A DNA stretch of 6,960 nt from CAWHOW01 sp050013795 (lineage in GTDB: Bacteria > Bacteroidota > Bacteroidia > Bacteroidales > CG2-30-32-10). The notes under the pieces are model-generated. The model made no database searches and had not been told where the DNA came from. It saw nothing but the letters and a program-made list of their open reading frames with translations. The translations under genes and the position numbers were made by a program. Where the stretch lies: assembly GCA_050013795.1 (NCBI GenBank), contig JBEKEO010000165.1, positions 1 through 6,960 of the forward strand, read 5' to 3'. Shown piece by piece: positions 1 through 6,549 of the stretch; position 1 is the stretch's first letter, and each line of letters begins with the position of its first letter.

Positions 1-2791
1 CTTTTATAAAATAAGGCAATATGCTTGCAAGAACTGTGCTACCATTACCGATAGCAATCGTAGTTGATGCGTTTGGAGCTAAAGGACCGGCAATAGTATC
101 ATAAAAGAACGCATGGGCACCAGTGGGAGTGGTAACTTTAGCAACAACAGGGATTTTTGTAAGCGTATCCAATCCGAAGTTTTCAACAATAGCTTTTATT
201 GTATCGTGTGCAACTCCGCATGCCTTGGTGACAGGTGATAATACAGCCGTTACACCTGCATCAATTAATACTGGTTCCCAAAATTTAATGTTATCAATGT
301 AATTATTATTACCCGGTGCTGAATGGGCAGAATCGTATTTACAAGCAGATTCTAATTTGATTGTAAATGAAGTTCCTGCCAAAGCCGACAGGTCAAATAT
401 CCTTGTAGTGAAAGGATCGGAACTGGCTGTAGTGGGATTGTAATACTTTATTCCATTAACATCCATAAGAGTATCTGTTCCATTTGCTATGGCACAAAGC
501 CATGTATATGTTTGTTGTGAAGAATATGTCTGTTTGAGGTCAAAACTCATTCTAAGCTTTGTAAGACCGGTCGCATCAACACTGCAAGGTGCAAGAGAAG
601 CAAGATGTGTAGTGTAGCTATAAGCTATAGCAGCAGAAGTAACACCATTCATCCATCCAGTAGCAGCAGATGCCCCTGTAGTAAATGCACATCCCGTACC
701 GCCTACACCGCCATTACTATAAAAAGCTGCACCTGCATTTGCGGCAGTAGTTTCAGTAAAGTAATATTGCGTACTATTGAAATCTTCAACGAATGGAAAT
801 GTGTGAATGATGCCAATAGCATTAACATTTGCAAACACAGAATCGTTCGAATGATTAACGTCAGTTGCCAGTTTAACCCATGCCTTAAAGATATATGGTC
901 CTCCGGCAGATAAGTTCGCAAGATGAGTAAATTTATATATTACAGTATCTCCTGAAGCAACAGGACCGGTTACTGTTTCAGGTCCGATTACTGTGCCATT
1001 TATTGAATAATATACCGGAATATTTGATTGAGAAGCAGTGCCGACATTTGCAATTTTCACCATTACAGAATCGTTTGCTGAAGCACAACCACTTACAGGA
1101 GCCAAAAAGCTTACAGCTGCCATATCATTTGCCGGCAAAAGATAAACCTGAATACTATCAATACCAAAATCTATAGTTGGAGCACCCATGCCAGTGAGGC
1201 TATAACCTTCAAACTTGATAATGGTTTGGGTGTTAGTTGAATCTCCAAGGTTTAAAGTATATTGTGTCCATGAAGTATTTGTTGTATATTTATTAAGTCT
1301 TTTAAATGTAGTTCCATTATTAAATGAAACAGAAACAACAAGTGAATCATTTGCTGTTGCAGTATTTACATAAAAGAATTTCAGCATTTTTGTGCCTGCT
1401 GTTGAAAAGTTCAGATTAGCATCAAATATGCCCGGAGTTGTTCCGGCACCTACGGCATGAAATCTTGCCGAATGAAGAGTACCACTTCCGGTACCTGTGG
1501 GAGCATAAGTGCCATTATTATTCGTCCATAATGCAGCGGAAACACCTTGGTCATCCCTTCTCCACGAACTGTTTCCTGTATTTGGAGAGTTGGTCCAGTA
1601 AATTGAAGGAACTTCTGAAGTGCTCAATATCCATGCATGATCAAAATCTTCAGAAAAAGGCAGAGAAGCATACCCGGCTACATAGACTACTTTAGTCATT
1701 GTGTCATTCGAATTATTGAGATCAGTGCCACCGTTAGGAGCGGTTGTCCAGGCTTTAATAGTATATATACCGGGAGTAGTAAAAGTATATGCTCCAATAG
1801 TATCAGGGCCGCTTGTTTGGTTCAATGTCAAAGATCCTGTCCATGAATACGGAGTTTGTGCTGCGCCATTAACTGTCCAGTCAACTGTTGCGCTGGTAAG
1901 AGTACTGGTACCGAAATTTTTTACAGTAACAGCAATTTTATTCAAACCGCTGACAGCCGAACTGGTTGCAGTGGAAGGAGAATTTATTATTGTAACTCCT
2001 GCATCTAATGCAAGTGGAGGCGTCCATCTGTAAATAAGCCCTGGGGTTGGATATACTGTAAGTGAGATTGCAACAGAGGATGTATTAAGAGTTCCTGCTG
2101 TGGTAGCACTCCAGTCTGTAGTAGTCGATCTATTATTAAAATCGGTAGCGACTGATCCCCTTAAACCTATCTGAGGAGAAGTTGCATTACTTGCATTTAC
2201 AGTAACAGCGCCATAAATAAATTCTATTACATTGGTTGTTTCATGAAGCACGATCTGGAAATTGAAATCTTCTCCTCTCTGTGTATTTCTCCTAAAATGT
2301 TTCCACTGAATAGTCAGCGTTCTGTTGGGCGCCGCACCAGAAGTTAGATAACTTAATTCTGAACCTAGCTGTGCAGCAATATTCCTTCCAAATGGTGAAA
2401 TTCTGTCTTGCAGTTTTGCCGGAGCAGTTGATGCTGTGCTGATCGGTGTTGTATAAGTTGTGGATGTCAAATTAACATGGTTAGTCGCAATTGTATCTTG
2501 ACCAAAACTTATCCAGGCGTTTGTATTCACACCAAAAACATTATAGGGGATCCCGTTGTAAACAAAAGTGAATCCGATAGGTAATCCGGGACCTGTGGGG
2601 GTGACACCGCCTAATGGCACAGCAGGATCGACAAAAAACTGTTCATCAATTGTTGTATCACCCAGAACTGTACCTCCTGTAATTTCAGTGTACGTTGAAG
2701 TTGCCTGACTAAACGTATAATTGGCAACCTGTGCATATGAGCTGATTCCCATCAAGCCGCATGCGAAGAGCAGAAATAATAATTTTTTCAT
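1..2791 (-). CDS. Large modular secreted/cell-surface protein, C-terminus beyond window (partial)
   Basis: The frame is open from ATG at 2791 to the window edge, giving 930 residues with no stop. The N-terminus is a classic signal peptide: two Lys, a Leu/Phe-rich core and a probable cleavage after SSYA near residue 20. Residues about 25-257 form a beta-rich domain (YTFSQATSTYTEITGG, then PIGFTFVYNG and NAWISFGQ), a type I know from Bacteroidota exported proteins. CARDB/Ig-like modules follow at about 259-372, 554-658 and 842-930; the first and third open with DAGV and the second with NDMAAV, each followed by a V(K/E)NFG or IANVG strand. They alternate with jelly-roll, MAM-like modules at about 376-552 and 664-838, which begin PFSEDF or PFVEDF and end near DFGIDSIQV or YIDNIKFW. 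The composition is Thr/Ser/Asn/Gly-rich, as in adhesins and surface proteins. No catalytic motif is visible, so its role (adhesion, matrix or a later enzyme domain) is unknown. Export by type IX secretion is inferred only. The start is supported by the signal peptide and the upstream promoter box. Confidence 0.9.
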   Translation of the reverse strand, partial: MKKLLFLLFACGLMGISSYAQVANYTFSQATSTYTEITGGTVLGDTTIDEQFFVDPAVPLGGVTPTGPGLPIGFTFVYNGIPYNVFGVNTNAWISFGQDTIATNHVNLTSTTYTTPISTASTAPAKLQDRISPFGRNIAAQLGSELSYLTSGAAPNRTLTIQWKHFRRNTQRGEDFNFQIVLHETTNVIEFIYGAVTVNASNATSPQIGLRGSVATDFNNRSTTTDWSATTAGTLNTSSVAISLTVYPTPGLIYRWTPPLALDAGVTIINSPSTATSSAVSGLNKIAVTVKNFGTSTLTSATVDWTVNGAAQTPYSWTGSLTLNQTSGPDTIGAYTFTTPGIYTIKAWTTAPNGGTDLNNSNDTMTKVVYVAGYASLPFSEDFDHAWILSTSEVPSIYWTNSPNTGNSSWRRDDQGVSAALWTNNNGTYAPTGTGSGTLHSARFHAVGAGTTPGIFDANLNFSTAGTKMLKFFYVNTATANDSLVVSVSFNNGTTFKRLNKYTTNTSWTQYTLNLGDSTNTQTIIKFEGYSLTGMGAPTIDFGIDSIQVYLLPANDMAAVSFLAPVSGCASANDSVMVKIANVGTASQSNIPVYYSINGTVIGPETVTGPVASGDTVIYKFTHLANLSAGGPYIFKAWVKLATDVNHSNDSVFANVNAIGIIHTFPFVEDFNSTQYYFTETTAANAGAAFYSNGGVGGTGCAFTTGASAATGWMNGVTSAAIAYSYTTHLASLAPCSVDATGLTKLRMSFDLKQTYSSQQTYTWLCAIANGTDTLMDVNGIKYYNPTTASSDPFTTRIFDLSALAGTSFTIKLESACKYDSAHSAPGNNNYIDNIKFWEPVLIDAGVTAVLSPVTKACGVAHDTIKAIVENFGLDTLTKIPVVAKVTTPTGAHAFFYDTIAGPLAPNASTTIAIGNGSTVLASILPYFIK

Positions 2792-2842
2792 AATTGATTT
2801 GTTTTAGTTATTTATTAATATTTATTTAAGTATTTGGGGAAG

Positions 2843-2850
2843 CAAATATA
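2843..2850 (-). promoter_or_regulatory. Probable Bacteroidota -7 promoter box for the secreted protein gene
   Basis: On the minus strand the sequence is TATATTTG, an exact match to the Bacteroidota housekeeping -7 consensus TAnnTTTG. It lies 51 nt before the ATG at 2791 and would start transcription near 2836, leaving a leader of roughly 45 nt that is AT-rich and lacks a Shine-Dalgarno sequence. The -33 element is poor: only a T-rich run with TGTT near 2872-2875 stands about 21 bp upstream. The position and the exact -7 match make it credible, but it is not proven. Confidence 0.55.
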
Positions 2851-3322
2851 AGACATCTGATGGTAAAAAAAACATACTTATTAAAATTTAACTTTTAGTT
2901 TATATTGAAAATTGTAAGATAATATTTGTTTCATGCTGTCAAATGTACCTGATATTATAAAATGGCTTGTTATAATATTTCATTAAAATGTTATAAAATT
3001 TTAAGATAATTGTCATTAAAGTTTGCAAAAGGTAAATATAAGGATAATAAAAAAAATGAAAGGTTGTACGCGGTAAAAAATTGTTTATAAAATTTCATTT
3101 TTTTTATTAATTCAACCAGGTTATTAATTTATCATAATTCCGACTTCAAAATTACCGTGCAAATTACAACTTCAAAAAGTAAAAGTCAAGAGAAAAAGTA
3201 CACCACCTTTAAATCATTCCATTATAATTGGTTATACCTTCCCGTTTGTTAATTGCAAAGCATAAATAGTTGGTATTGTTGCTTCTGCTGATGGTTTTGC
3301 CATATTCCCTTCGACTTAAGGA
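2851..3322. other. AT-rich non-coding stretch
   Basis: No frame on either strand gives a protein-like product here. The sequence is strongly AT-rich with many stops. Its only clear structures are the inverted repeat at 3045-3109 and a second promoter-like word, TATATTTA, on the minus strand at 3033-3040, one base off the -7 consensus. That word lies about 240 nt before the secreted-protein start, so it would give a long leader if used. The remainder shows nothing I can name. Confidence 0.5.
3045..3109. repeat. 17-bp perfect inverted repeat (A8/T8 stem), possible terminator
   Basis: The arms are 3045-3061 (TAATAAAAAAAATGAAA) and 3093-3109 (TTTCATTTTTTTTATTA), perfectly complementary over 17 bp with a 31-nt spacer. 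A transcript from either strand would form the same stem: an A-rich arm first and a T8-containing arm second. This resembles an AU-rich bidirectional terminator, and it stands between tex and the secreted-protein gene where read-through would need stopping. However, the stem has only one G-C pair and a large loop, so it is weak as an intrinsic terminator. Alternatives are termini of a tiny decayed mobile element, or chance complementarity of A and T runs. Confidence 0.45.
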
Positions 3323-3515
3323 GCAAATGACTATCTACTATGAGCTTTTGCCCACAGGTTTTAGGCATACACTGAAAATGTTTCAGCGTATGATGAAGAT
3401 GTTTTAGCATTTGCTCACAAGCCTTTAGCATCTGCCCATAAGTCTTTGGCATGTGCCAACAAGTCTTCAGCATCTGCTCACAAGTCTCTGGCATATGGTG
3501 AAAATGCTTCAACAT
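3249..3515 (-). CDS. Doubtful 88-codon reading frame made by the 21-bp repeat
   Basis: This frame translates the tandem array as Met/Cys/His-rich heptads such as MPETCEQ, MLKTCWH, MPKTYGQ and MLKACEQ, then leaves the array into KLIVDSHLLLKSKGIWQ and ends with MLCN. The periodicity comes from the 21-bp DNA unit (7 codons), so an open frame is expected with little or no selection. The repeat continues upstream of the ATG (ILKTCRQ and further, behind an in-frame TGA), so the start does not mark a natural boundary. No promoter box or homologous family is recognised. The regular Met, Cys and His spacing would suit metal binding if it were expressed, but I consider it more likely spurious or a relic. 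Confidence 0.2.
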   Translation of the reverse strand: MLKHFHHMPETCEQMLKTCWHMPKTYGQMLKACEQMLKHLHHTLKHFQCMPKTCGQKLIVDSHLLLKSKGIWQNHQQKQQYQLFMLCN

Positions 3516-3574
3516 CTGCCTGCAAGTTTTCAGTATTTGCTTTCATGTTGTTGGCATATCATTCAAATTCATCA
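3323..3574. repeat. Degenerate tandem array of 21-bp units (11 clear copies plus one decayed)
   Basis: On the plus strand the units start at 3344, 3365, 3386, 3407, 3428, 3449, 3470, 3491, 3512, 3533 and 3554, exactly 21 bp apart with no indels. A further decayed unit may begin at 3323. Nearly every unit opens with GCAT or a one-base variant. Two types can be told apart. Type A (3344, 3407, 3428, 3449, 3470, 3512) reads GCATCTGCCCAYAAG and then a T-rich hexamer. Type B (3365, 3386, 3491) has GAAAATG or GAAGATG in the middle. The last two units are divergent. The array begins 45 bp beyond the tex stop, so it could lie in the tex 3' untranslated region. The strict 21-bp phase equals seven codons and suggests either a relic of a heptad-repeat protein or a tandem intergenic repeat. 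Confidence 0.85.
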
Positions 3575-3587
3575 TATTAAGATGAAT
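3567..3587 (-). terminator. Small hairpin after tex, weak terminator candidate
   Basis: ATTCATC (3567-3573) pairs perfectly with GATGAAT (3581-3587) around a 7-nt loop, starting 31 nt after the tex stop on the minus strand. The stem is short, low in GC and not followed by a proper T run, so termination here is only a possibility. It overlaps the last 21-bp unit of the tandem array. Confidence 0.25.
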
Positions 3588-3618
3588 CCCTTTACATTTT
3601 CTTCACCAGCTACAGAAC

Positions 3619-5754
3619 TTAGTCGGCTTCCTTCATGGAGAGGGAAATGCGCTTACGGTCAACATCCACATCAAGCACTTTAACTTTTACCTTCTGGTTA
3701 AGTTTAACCACAGTATTAGGGTCTTTAACAAATTGGTTGGCAAGCTGGCTGATATGTACAAGGCCATCCTGGTGCACGCCTATATCCACAAAAGCGCCAA
3801 AAGCAGTGATGTTGGTAATGATACCGGGCAGTATCATACCGGGTTTAAGGTCTTTCACGCTATGTACATCTTTATCAAACTCAAAGAAATCAAACTTCTT
3901 ACGTGGGTCTCGTCCCGGCTTGGCAAGTTCCGACATTATATCCTGCAGGGTAGGCAAGCCTATCATTTCTGTAATATATTCTTCCAGTTTAATTTGTTTG
4001 CGAAGCTCATCTTTTTCTACAAGATCATTCAACGTACATTTGAGTTTTTCAGCCATCTTGTACACTACATGGTAACTTTCGGGATGCACAGCGCTTTTAT
4101 CCAGTACATTTTCAGCATTATAAATACGCATGAAACCGGCAGCCTGTTCGAATGCCTTATCACCAAAACGAGTTACTTTTTTGAACTCATTGCGTGAATT
4201 AAAAGCGCCGTTCTTATTGCGGTAATCAATGATATTCTGTGCCAAAGCAGGACCAACGCCTGAAACATAAGTAAGCAATTGCTTGCTTGCTGTATTCACC
4301 TCCACTCCTACTGCATTCACGCAACTGACAACAATATCCTGCAGGCTTTTCTGTAATTCATTCTGGTCCACATCATGCTGGTACTGCCCCACTCCTATTG
4401 ATTTCGGGTCTATTTTTACCAGCTCTGCAAGAGGGTCAGTCAATCTTCTGCCAATAGAAACAGCACCACGTACAGTTACATCATATTCGGGAAATTCCTC
4501 CCTTGCCACTGCCGAAGCAGAGTATACAGAAGCACCACTTTCGTTAACAACCAGTGCCATCACATCTTTGTCAAAGCGGATGCTTTTTATAAACCGTTCC
4601 GTTTCCCTTCCTGCTGTTCCGTTTCCAATAGCTATAACATCAATCTTATATGCATTGACAAGGCTCTGAATCTTATTTGCTGATTGTTTCACTTCGTTCT
4701 CAGGTGGATGAGGATATATGGTTTCATTATGCAAAAGCTTACCCTGTTTATCAAGGCAAACCACTTTGCATCCTGTTCTGAATCCGGGATCTATTGCAAG
4801 AACGTTTTTTTGCCCCAGTGGTGGTGCAAGCAATAATTGTCTCAGGTTTTCAGCAAATACCCTTATTGCTTCCTGATCGGCTTTCTCTTTGAATATCTGC
4901 CTCATCTCTGTTTCCATCGATGGTCCAAGCAAACGCTTATAACTGTCTTTAATAGCTATGGCAATCTGTTTTGAAGATTCATTGTTGGCAGTAATGAAAA
5001 TATTCTCCAGTATCCTGATAGCTTTATCCTCTGGCGGAGCTATTGAAACTTTCAGGAATCCTTCGTTCTCACCTCTGAACATGGCAAGCAACCTGTGTGA
5101 AGGTGCAGTCTGTAATTTTTCTTCCCATTCGAAATAACTTTTATAATTATCACCTTCTGTTTCTTTGCCCTTGGCGACTTTCGATCGTATCGAACCTTCC
5201 CTTTCATAAAGATTGCGCAAGCGCTGCCGAGCCTGCTGGTTCTCATTAACCCATTCAGCAATAATATCTCGGGCACCTGCAATAGCATCATCTTCAGTCA
5301 ATACTCCTTTTTCATCACTTATGAACTCGGAAGCTTTTATTATTAAATCTTCATTTCCCTGAAGCATTATCAACTTAGCCAAAGGCTCAAGTCCTTTTGC
5401 AACAGCTACACTAGCACGTGTTTTACGTTTTGGACGATATGGAAGGTAAATATCCTCAAGTTCGGCAAGAGAAGCAGCAGCATTCAGCTGTTGTTCAAGT
5501 TCGGGTGTTAGCTTTTCCTGCTCTTTTATTGATTCAATAATACTTGTTCTTCTTTTTTCAATTTCTTTAAGTTGCTCAAACCTGTCGCGTATCTGCATGA
5601 TCTGCACTTCATCAAGGCAGCCGGTGGCTTCTTTACGATAACGGGCAATAAAAGGAATGGTAGCTCCACTATCGAGTAAAGCAACTGTATTCTCAACCTG
5701 CTTTTCAGCAATTCCGAGTTCTTTGGCAATAAGTTCAATGTGATTTAATGGCAT
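3619..5754 (-). CDS. tex: Tex, RNA-binding transcription accessory protein with S1 domain
   Basis: This is a complete 711-residue protein; E. coli and Pseudomonas Tex are a little longer, about 770-785 residues. Tex is a cytoplasmic nucleic-acid-binding factor associated with the transcription machinery; its molecular role is still not fully settled. The order of domains is the usual one. An all-helical Tex N-terminal region covers about 1-190, with IPFIARYRKEATG at 33-45 and LEDIYLPYRPKRKTRA at 99-114. A YqgF/RNase H-like domain follows at about 316-440, with LAIDPGFRTGCK at 319-330 and IGNGTAGRETERF at 376-388. The signature SIGRRLTDPLAELVKIDPKS falls at 433-452. Helix-hairpin-helix motifs span about 487-545 (VSGVGPALAQNII), and an S1 RNA-binding domain about 637-707 (GAFVDIGVHQDGLVHIS). 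The ATG at 5754 fits the family N-terminus. No ribosome-binding site is evident, as usual in Bacteroidota. It appears to be monocistronic, with its own 96-bp upstream region. Confidence 0.97.
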   Translation of the reverse strand: MPLNHIELIAKELGIAEKQVENTVALLDSGATIPFIARYRKEATGCLDEVQIMQIRDRFEQLKEIEKRRTSIIESIKEQEKLTPELEQQLNAAASLAELEDIYLPYRPKRKTRASVAVAKGLEPLAKLIMLQGNEDLIIKASEFISDEKGVLTEDDAIAGARDIIAEWVNENQQARQRLRNLYEREGSIRSKVAKGKETEGDNYKSYFEWEEKLQTAPSHRLLAMFRGENEGFLKVSIAPPEDKAIRILENIFITANNESSKQIAIAIKDSYKRLLGPSMETEMRQIFKEKADQEAIRVFAENLRQLLLAPPLGQKNVLAIDPGFRTGCKVVCLDKQGKLLHNETIYPHPPENEVKQSANKIQSLVNAYKIDVIAIGNGTAGRETERFIKSIRFDKDVMALVVNESGASVYSASAVAREEFPEYDVTVRGAVSIGRRLTDPLAELVKIDPKSIGVGQYQHDVDQNELQKSLQDIVVSCVNAVGVEVNTASKQLLTYVSGVGPALAQNIIDYRNKNGAFNSRNEFKKVTRFGDKAFEQAAGFMRIYNAENVLDKSAVHPESYHVVYKMAEKLKCTLNDLVEKDELRKQIKLEEYITEMIGLPTLQDIMSELAKPGRDPRKKFDFFEFDKDVHSVKDLKPGMILPGIITNITAFGAFVDIGVHQDGLVHISQLANQFVKDPNTVVKLNQKVKVKVLDVDVDRKRISLSMKEAD

Positions 5755-5782
5755 ATTGTTTTTAATAATTAACAGGATGATG

Positions 5783-5790
5783 CAAATGTC
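5783..5790 (-). promoter_or_regulatory. Weak -7 promoter-like box before tex
   Basis: The minus strand reads GACATTTG, one base from TAnnTTTG, 28 nt before the tex ATG. It would give a leader of about 20 nt. No clear -33 TTG is present at the right distance; the 12-bp palindrome at 5807-5818 occupies that place. Intergenic position and spacing support it, but sequence agreement alone is modest. Confidence 0.35.
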
Positions 5791-5806
5791 GGGAAATTAT
5801 GAAAAC

Positions 5807-5818
5807 AGTATCGATACT
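5807..5818. promoter_or_regulatory. 12-bp perfect palindrome upstream of tex, operator-like
   Basis: AGTATCGATACT is a perfect 12-bp palindrome in the 96-bp space between the methyltransferase stop and the tex start. It sits 16 bp upstream of the weak -7 box, across the -33 region, where a repressor or activator dimer could bind. Flanking bases extend the symmetry only imperfectly (ACAG on one side, TGT on the other with an offset), so a small hairpin that ends the upstream operon is an alternative. Confidence 0.3.
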
Positions 5819-5850
5819 CTGTCGTTTTTATAAATACTAATGAAGGGCTA

Positions 5851-6540
5851 TTAAGAAGGAATATTCTCAAATTCAATCATCATGTTGGTGTGCGACTTTT
5901 GTATGTTATGATAGGTGCAGTTCCCCATCACCCTGCTGAAAGTTTCAAATAACCTTTTTGCTGATCTATCCGAAACTTCATCAAATATCATTTTATTGAA
6001 CACCACCAGTCCGTTAATATGCAATGATTTCTTAACCTGCTTAAGAAAACTCTCCGTTTCGCATGATTGCGGGACAAGATTGTCAACATATACATCAATT
6101 ACAACAAGGTCGAATAATTCTTTATTCTGCATCATGAAATCAACAGCATCGGCATTAATAACATTTGTGTTCTTAAACCTGCTGGTATTAAAATATTTCA
6201 ATCCAAGGGAAATGACCTTTTCATCTTTTTCCACTCCTGTTATATTGCAATCCATTTTATAATCTTCAAGCAAAATAGAAGCCACACTTCCGGCACCAAA
6301 CCCAAGGACCAGCACATCTTTAATTTTTCTTTCTTTCAGTTTTATTTTATCGAATTCTATCTCAAAGACCTTTTGCAGCATGCCGCAGGAGTAGTTTGAA
6401 TTCAGGGAGTTCAGCATATACTTACCGTTCATGTGGGTTACTTCAAGGCAAGGACTAACTTCGCTTTCAGTTCTTTCTATTATCCGTCCAAGCAAATAAC
6501 TGTATGAAGTGCTGATAATATGTTTTATTCCTTTTGCCAT
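5851..6540 (-). CDS. Spermidine-synthase-like SAM-dependent methyltransferase fold protein
   Basis: This is a complete 229-residue protein with the Rossmann-type methyltransferase fold, closest in layout to the spermine/spermidine synthase family. A short N-terminal beta segment with NGKYMLNSLNSNYSCGMLQ (38-56) resembles the tetramerisation/gate region of that family. Motif I is VLVLGFGAGS (76-85), the acidic residue for the adenosyl ribose is E104 in GVEKDEKVI, NADAVDF lies at 129-135, and FDLVVIDVYVDNLVP at 143-157 carries D149 after motif IV. The glycine loop GFGAG replaces the GGGDG usual in polyamine synthases, and the DxxDP-like signature after the catalytic aspartate is missing, so true spermidine synthesis is unlikely. 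It starts 9 nt after the ketosynthase stop, in the same frame, and is probably translationally coupled to it. A methyl transfer on a product or intermediate of that pathway is a reasonable inference; the substrate is unknown. Confidence 0.8.
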   Translation of the reverse strand: MAKGIKHIISTSYSYLLGRIIERTESEVSPCLEVTHMNGKYMLNSLNSNYSCGMLQKVFEIEFDKIKLKERKIKDVLVLGFGAGSVASILLEDYKMDCNITGVEKDEKVISLGLKYFNTSRFKNTNVINADAVDFMMQNKELFDLVVIDVYVDNLVPQSCETESFLKQVKKSLHINGLVVFNKMIFDEVSDRSAKRLFETFSRVMGNCTYHNIQKSHTNMMIEFENIPS

Positions 6541-6549
6541 CAGGAATGA

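Noticed and set aside
605..2033. Several short plus- and minus-strand reading frames inside 605-2033
   Set aside because: They overlap the long uninterrupted minus-strand secreted-protein frame, whose signal peptide and repeated modules are convincing. The short frames have unnatural compositions and no motifs.
3143..3177. Direct repeat ACTTCAAAA at 3143-3151 and 3169-3177
   Set aside because: Nine bases repeated once in an AT-rich stretch is within what chance would give, and no structure connects it to a gene or element.
3323..3574. CRISPR array
   Set aside because: The units are 21 bp, directly adjacent and diverged, with no unique spacers between conserved repeats and no cas gene nearby.
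3453..3683. Plus-strand 76-codon frame rich in Leu and His
   Set aside because: It starts inside the 21-bp array and ends inside the tex 3' end on the opposite strand. Its periodic part follows from the repeat and the rest is antisense to the Tex S1 domain.
3635..5738. Plus-strand and alternative minus-strand frames within tex (for example 3733-4197, 4283-4669, 5052-5291)
   Set aside because: They are shadows of a full-length protein with all Tex domains in order; none shows a recognisable motif.
5915..6262. Plus-strand 115-codon frame opposite the methyltransferase gene
   Set aside because: It is antisense to a gene with clear cofactor-binding motifs and has no motifs of its own.
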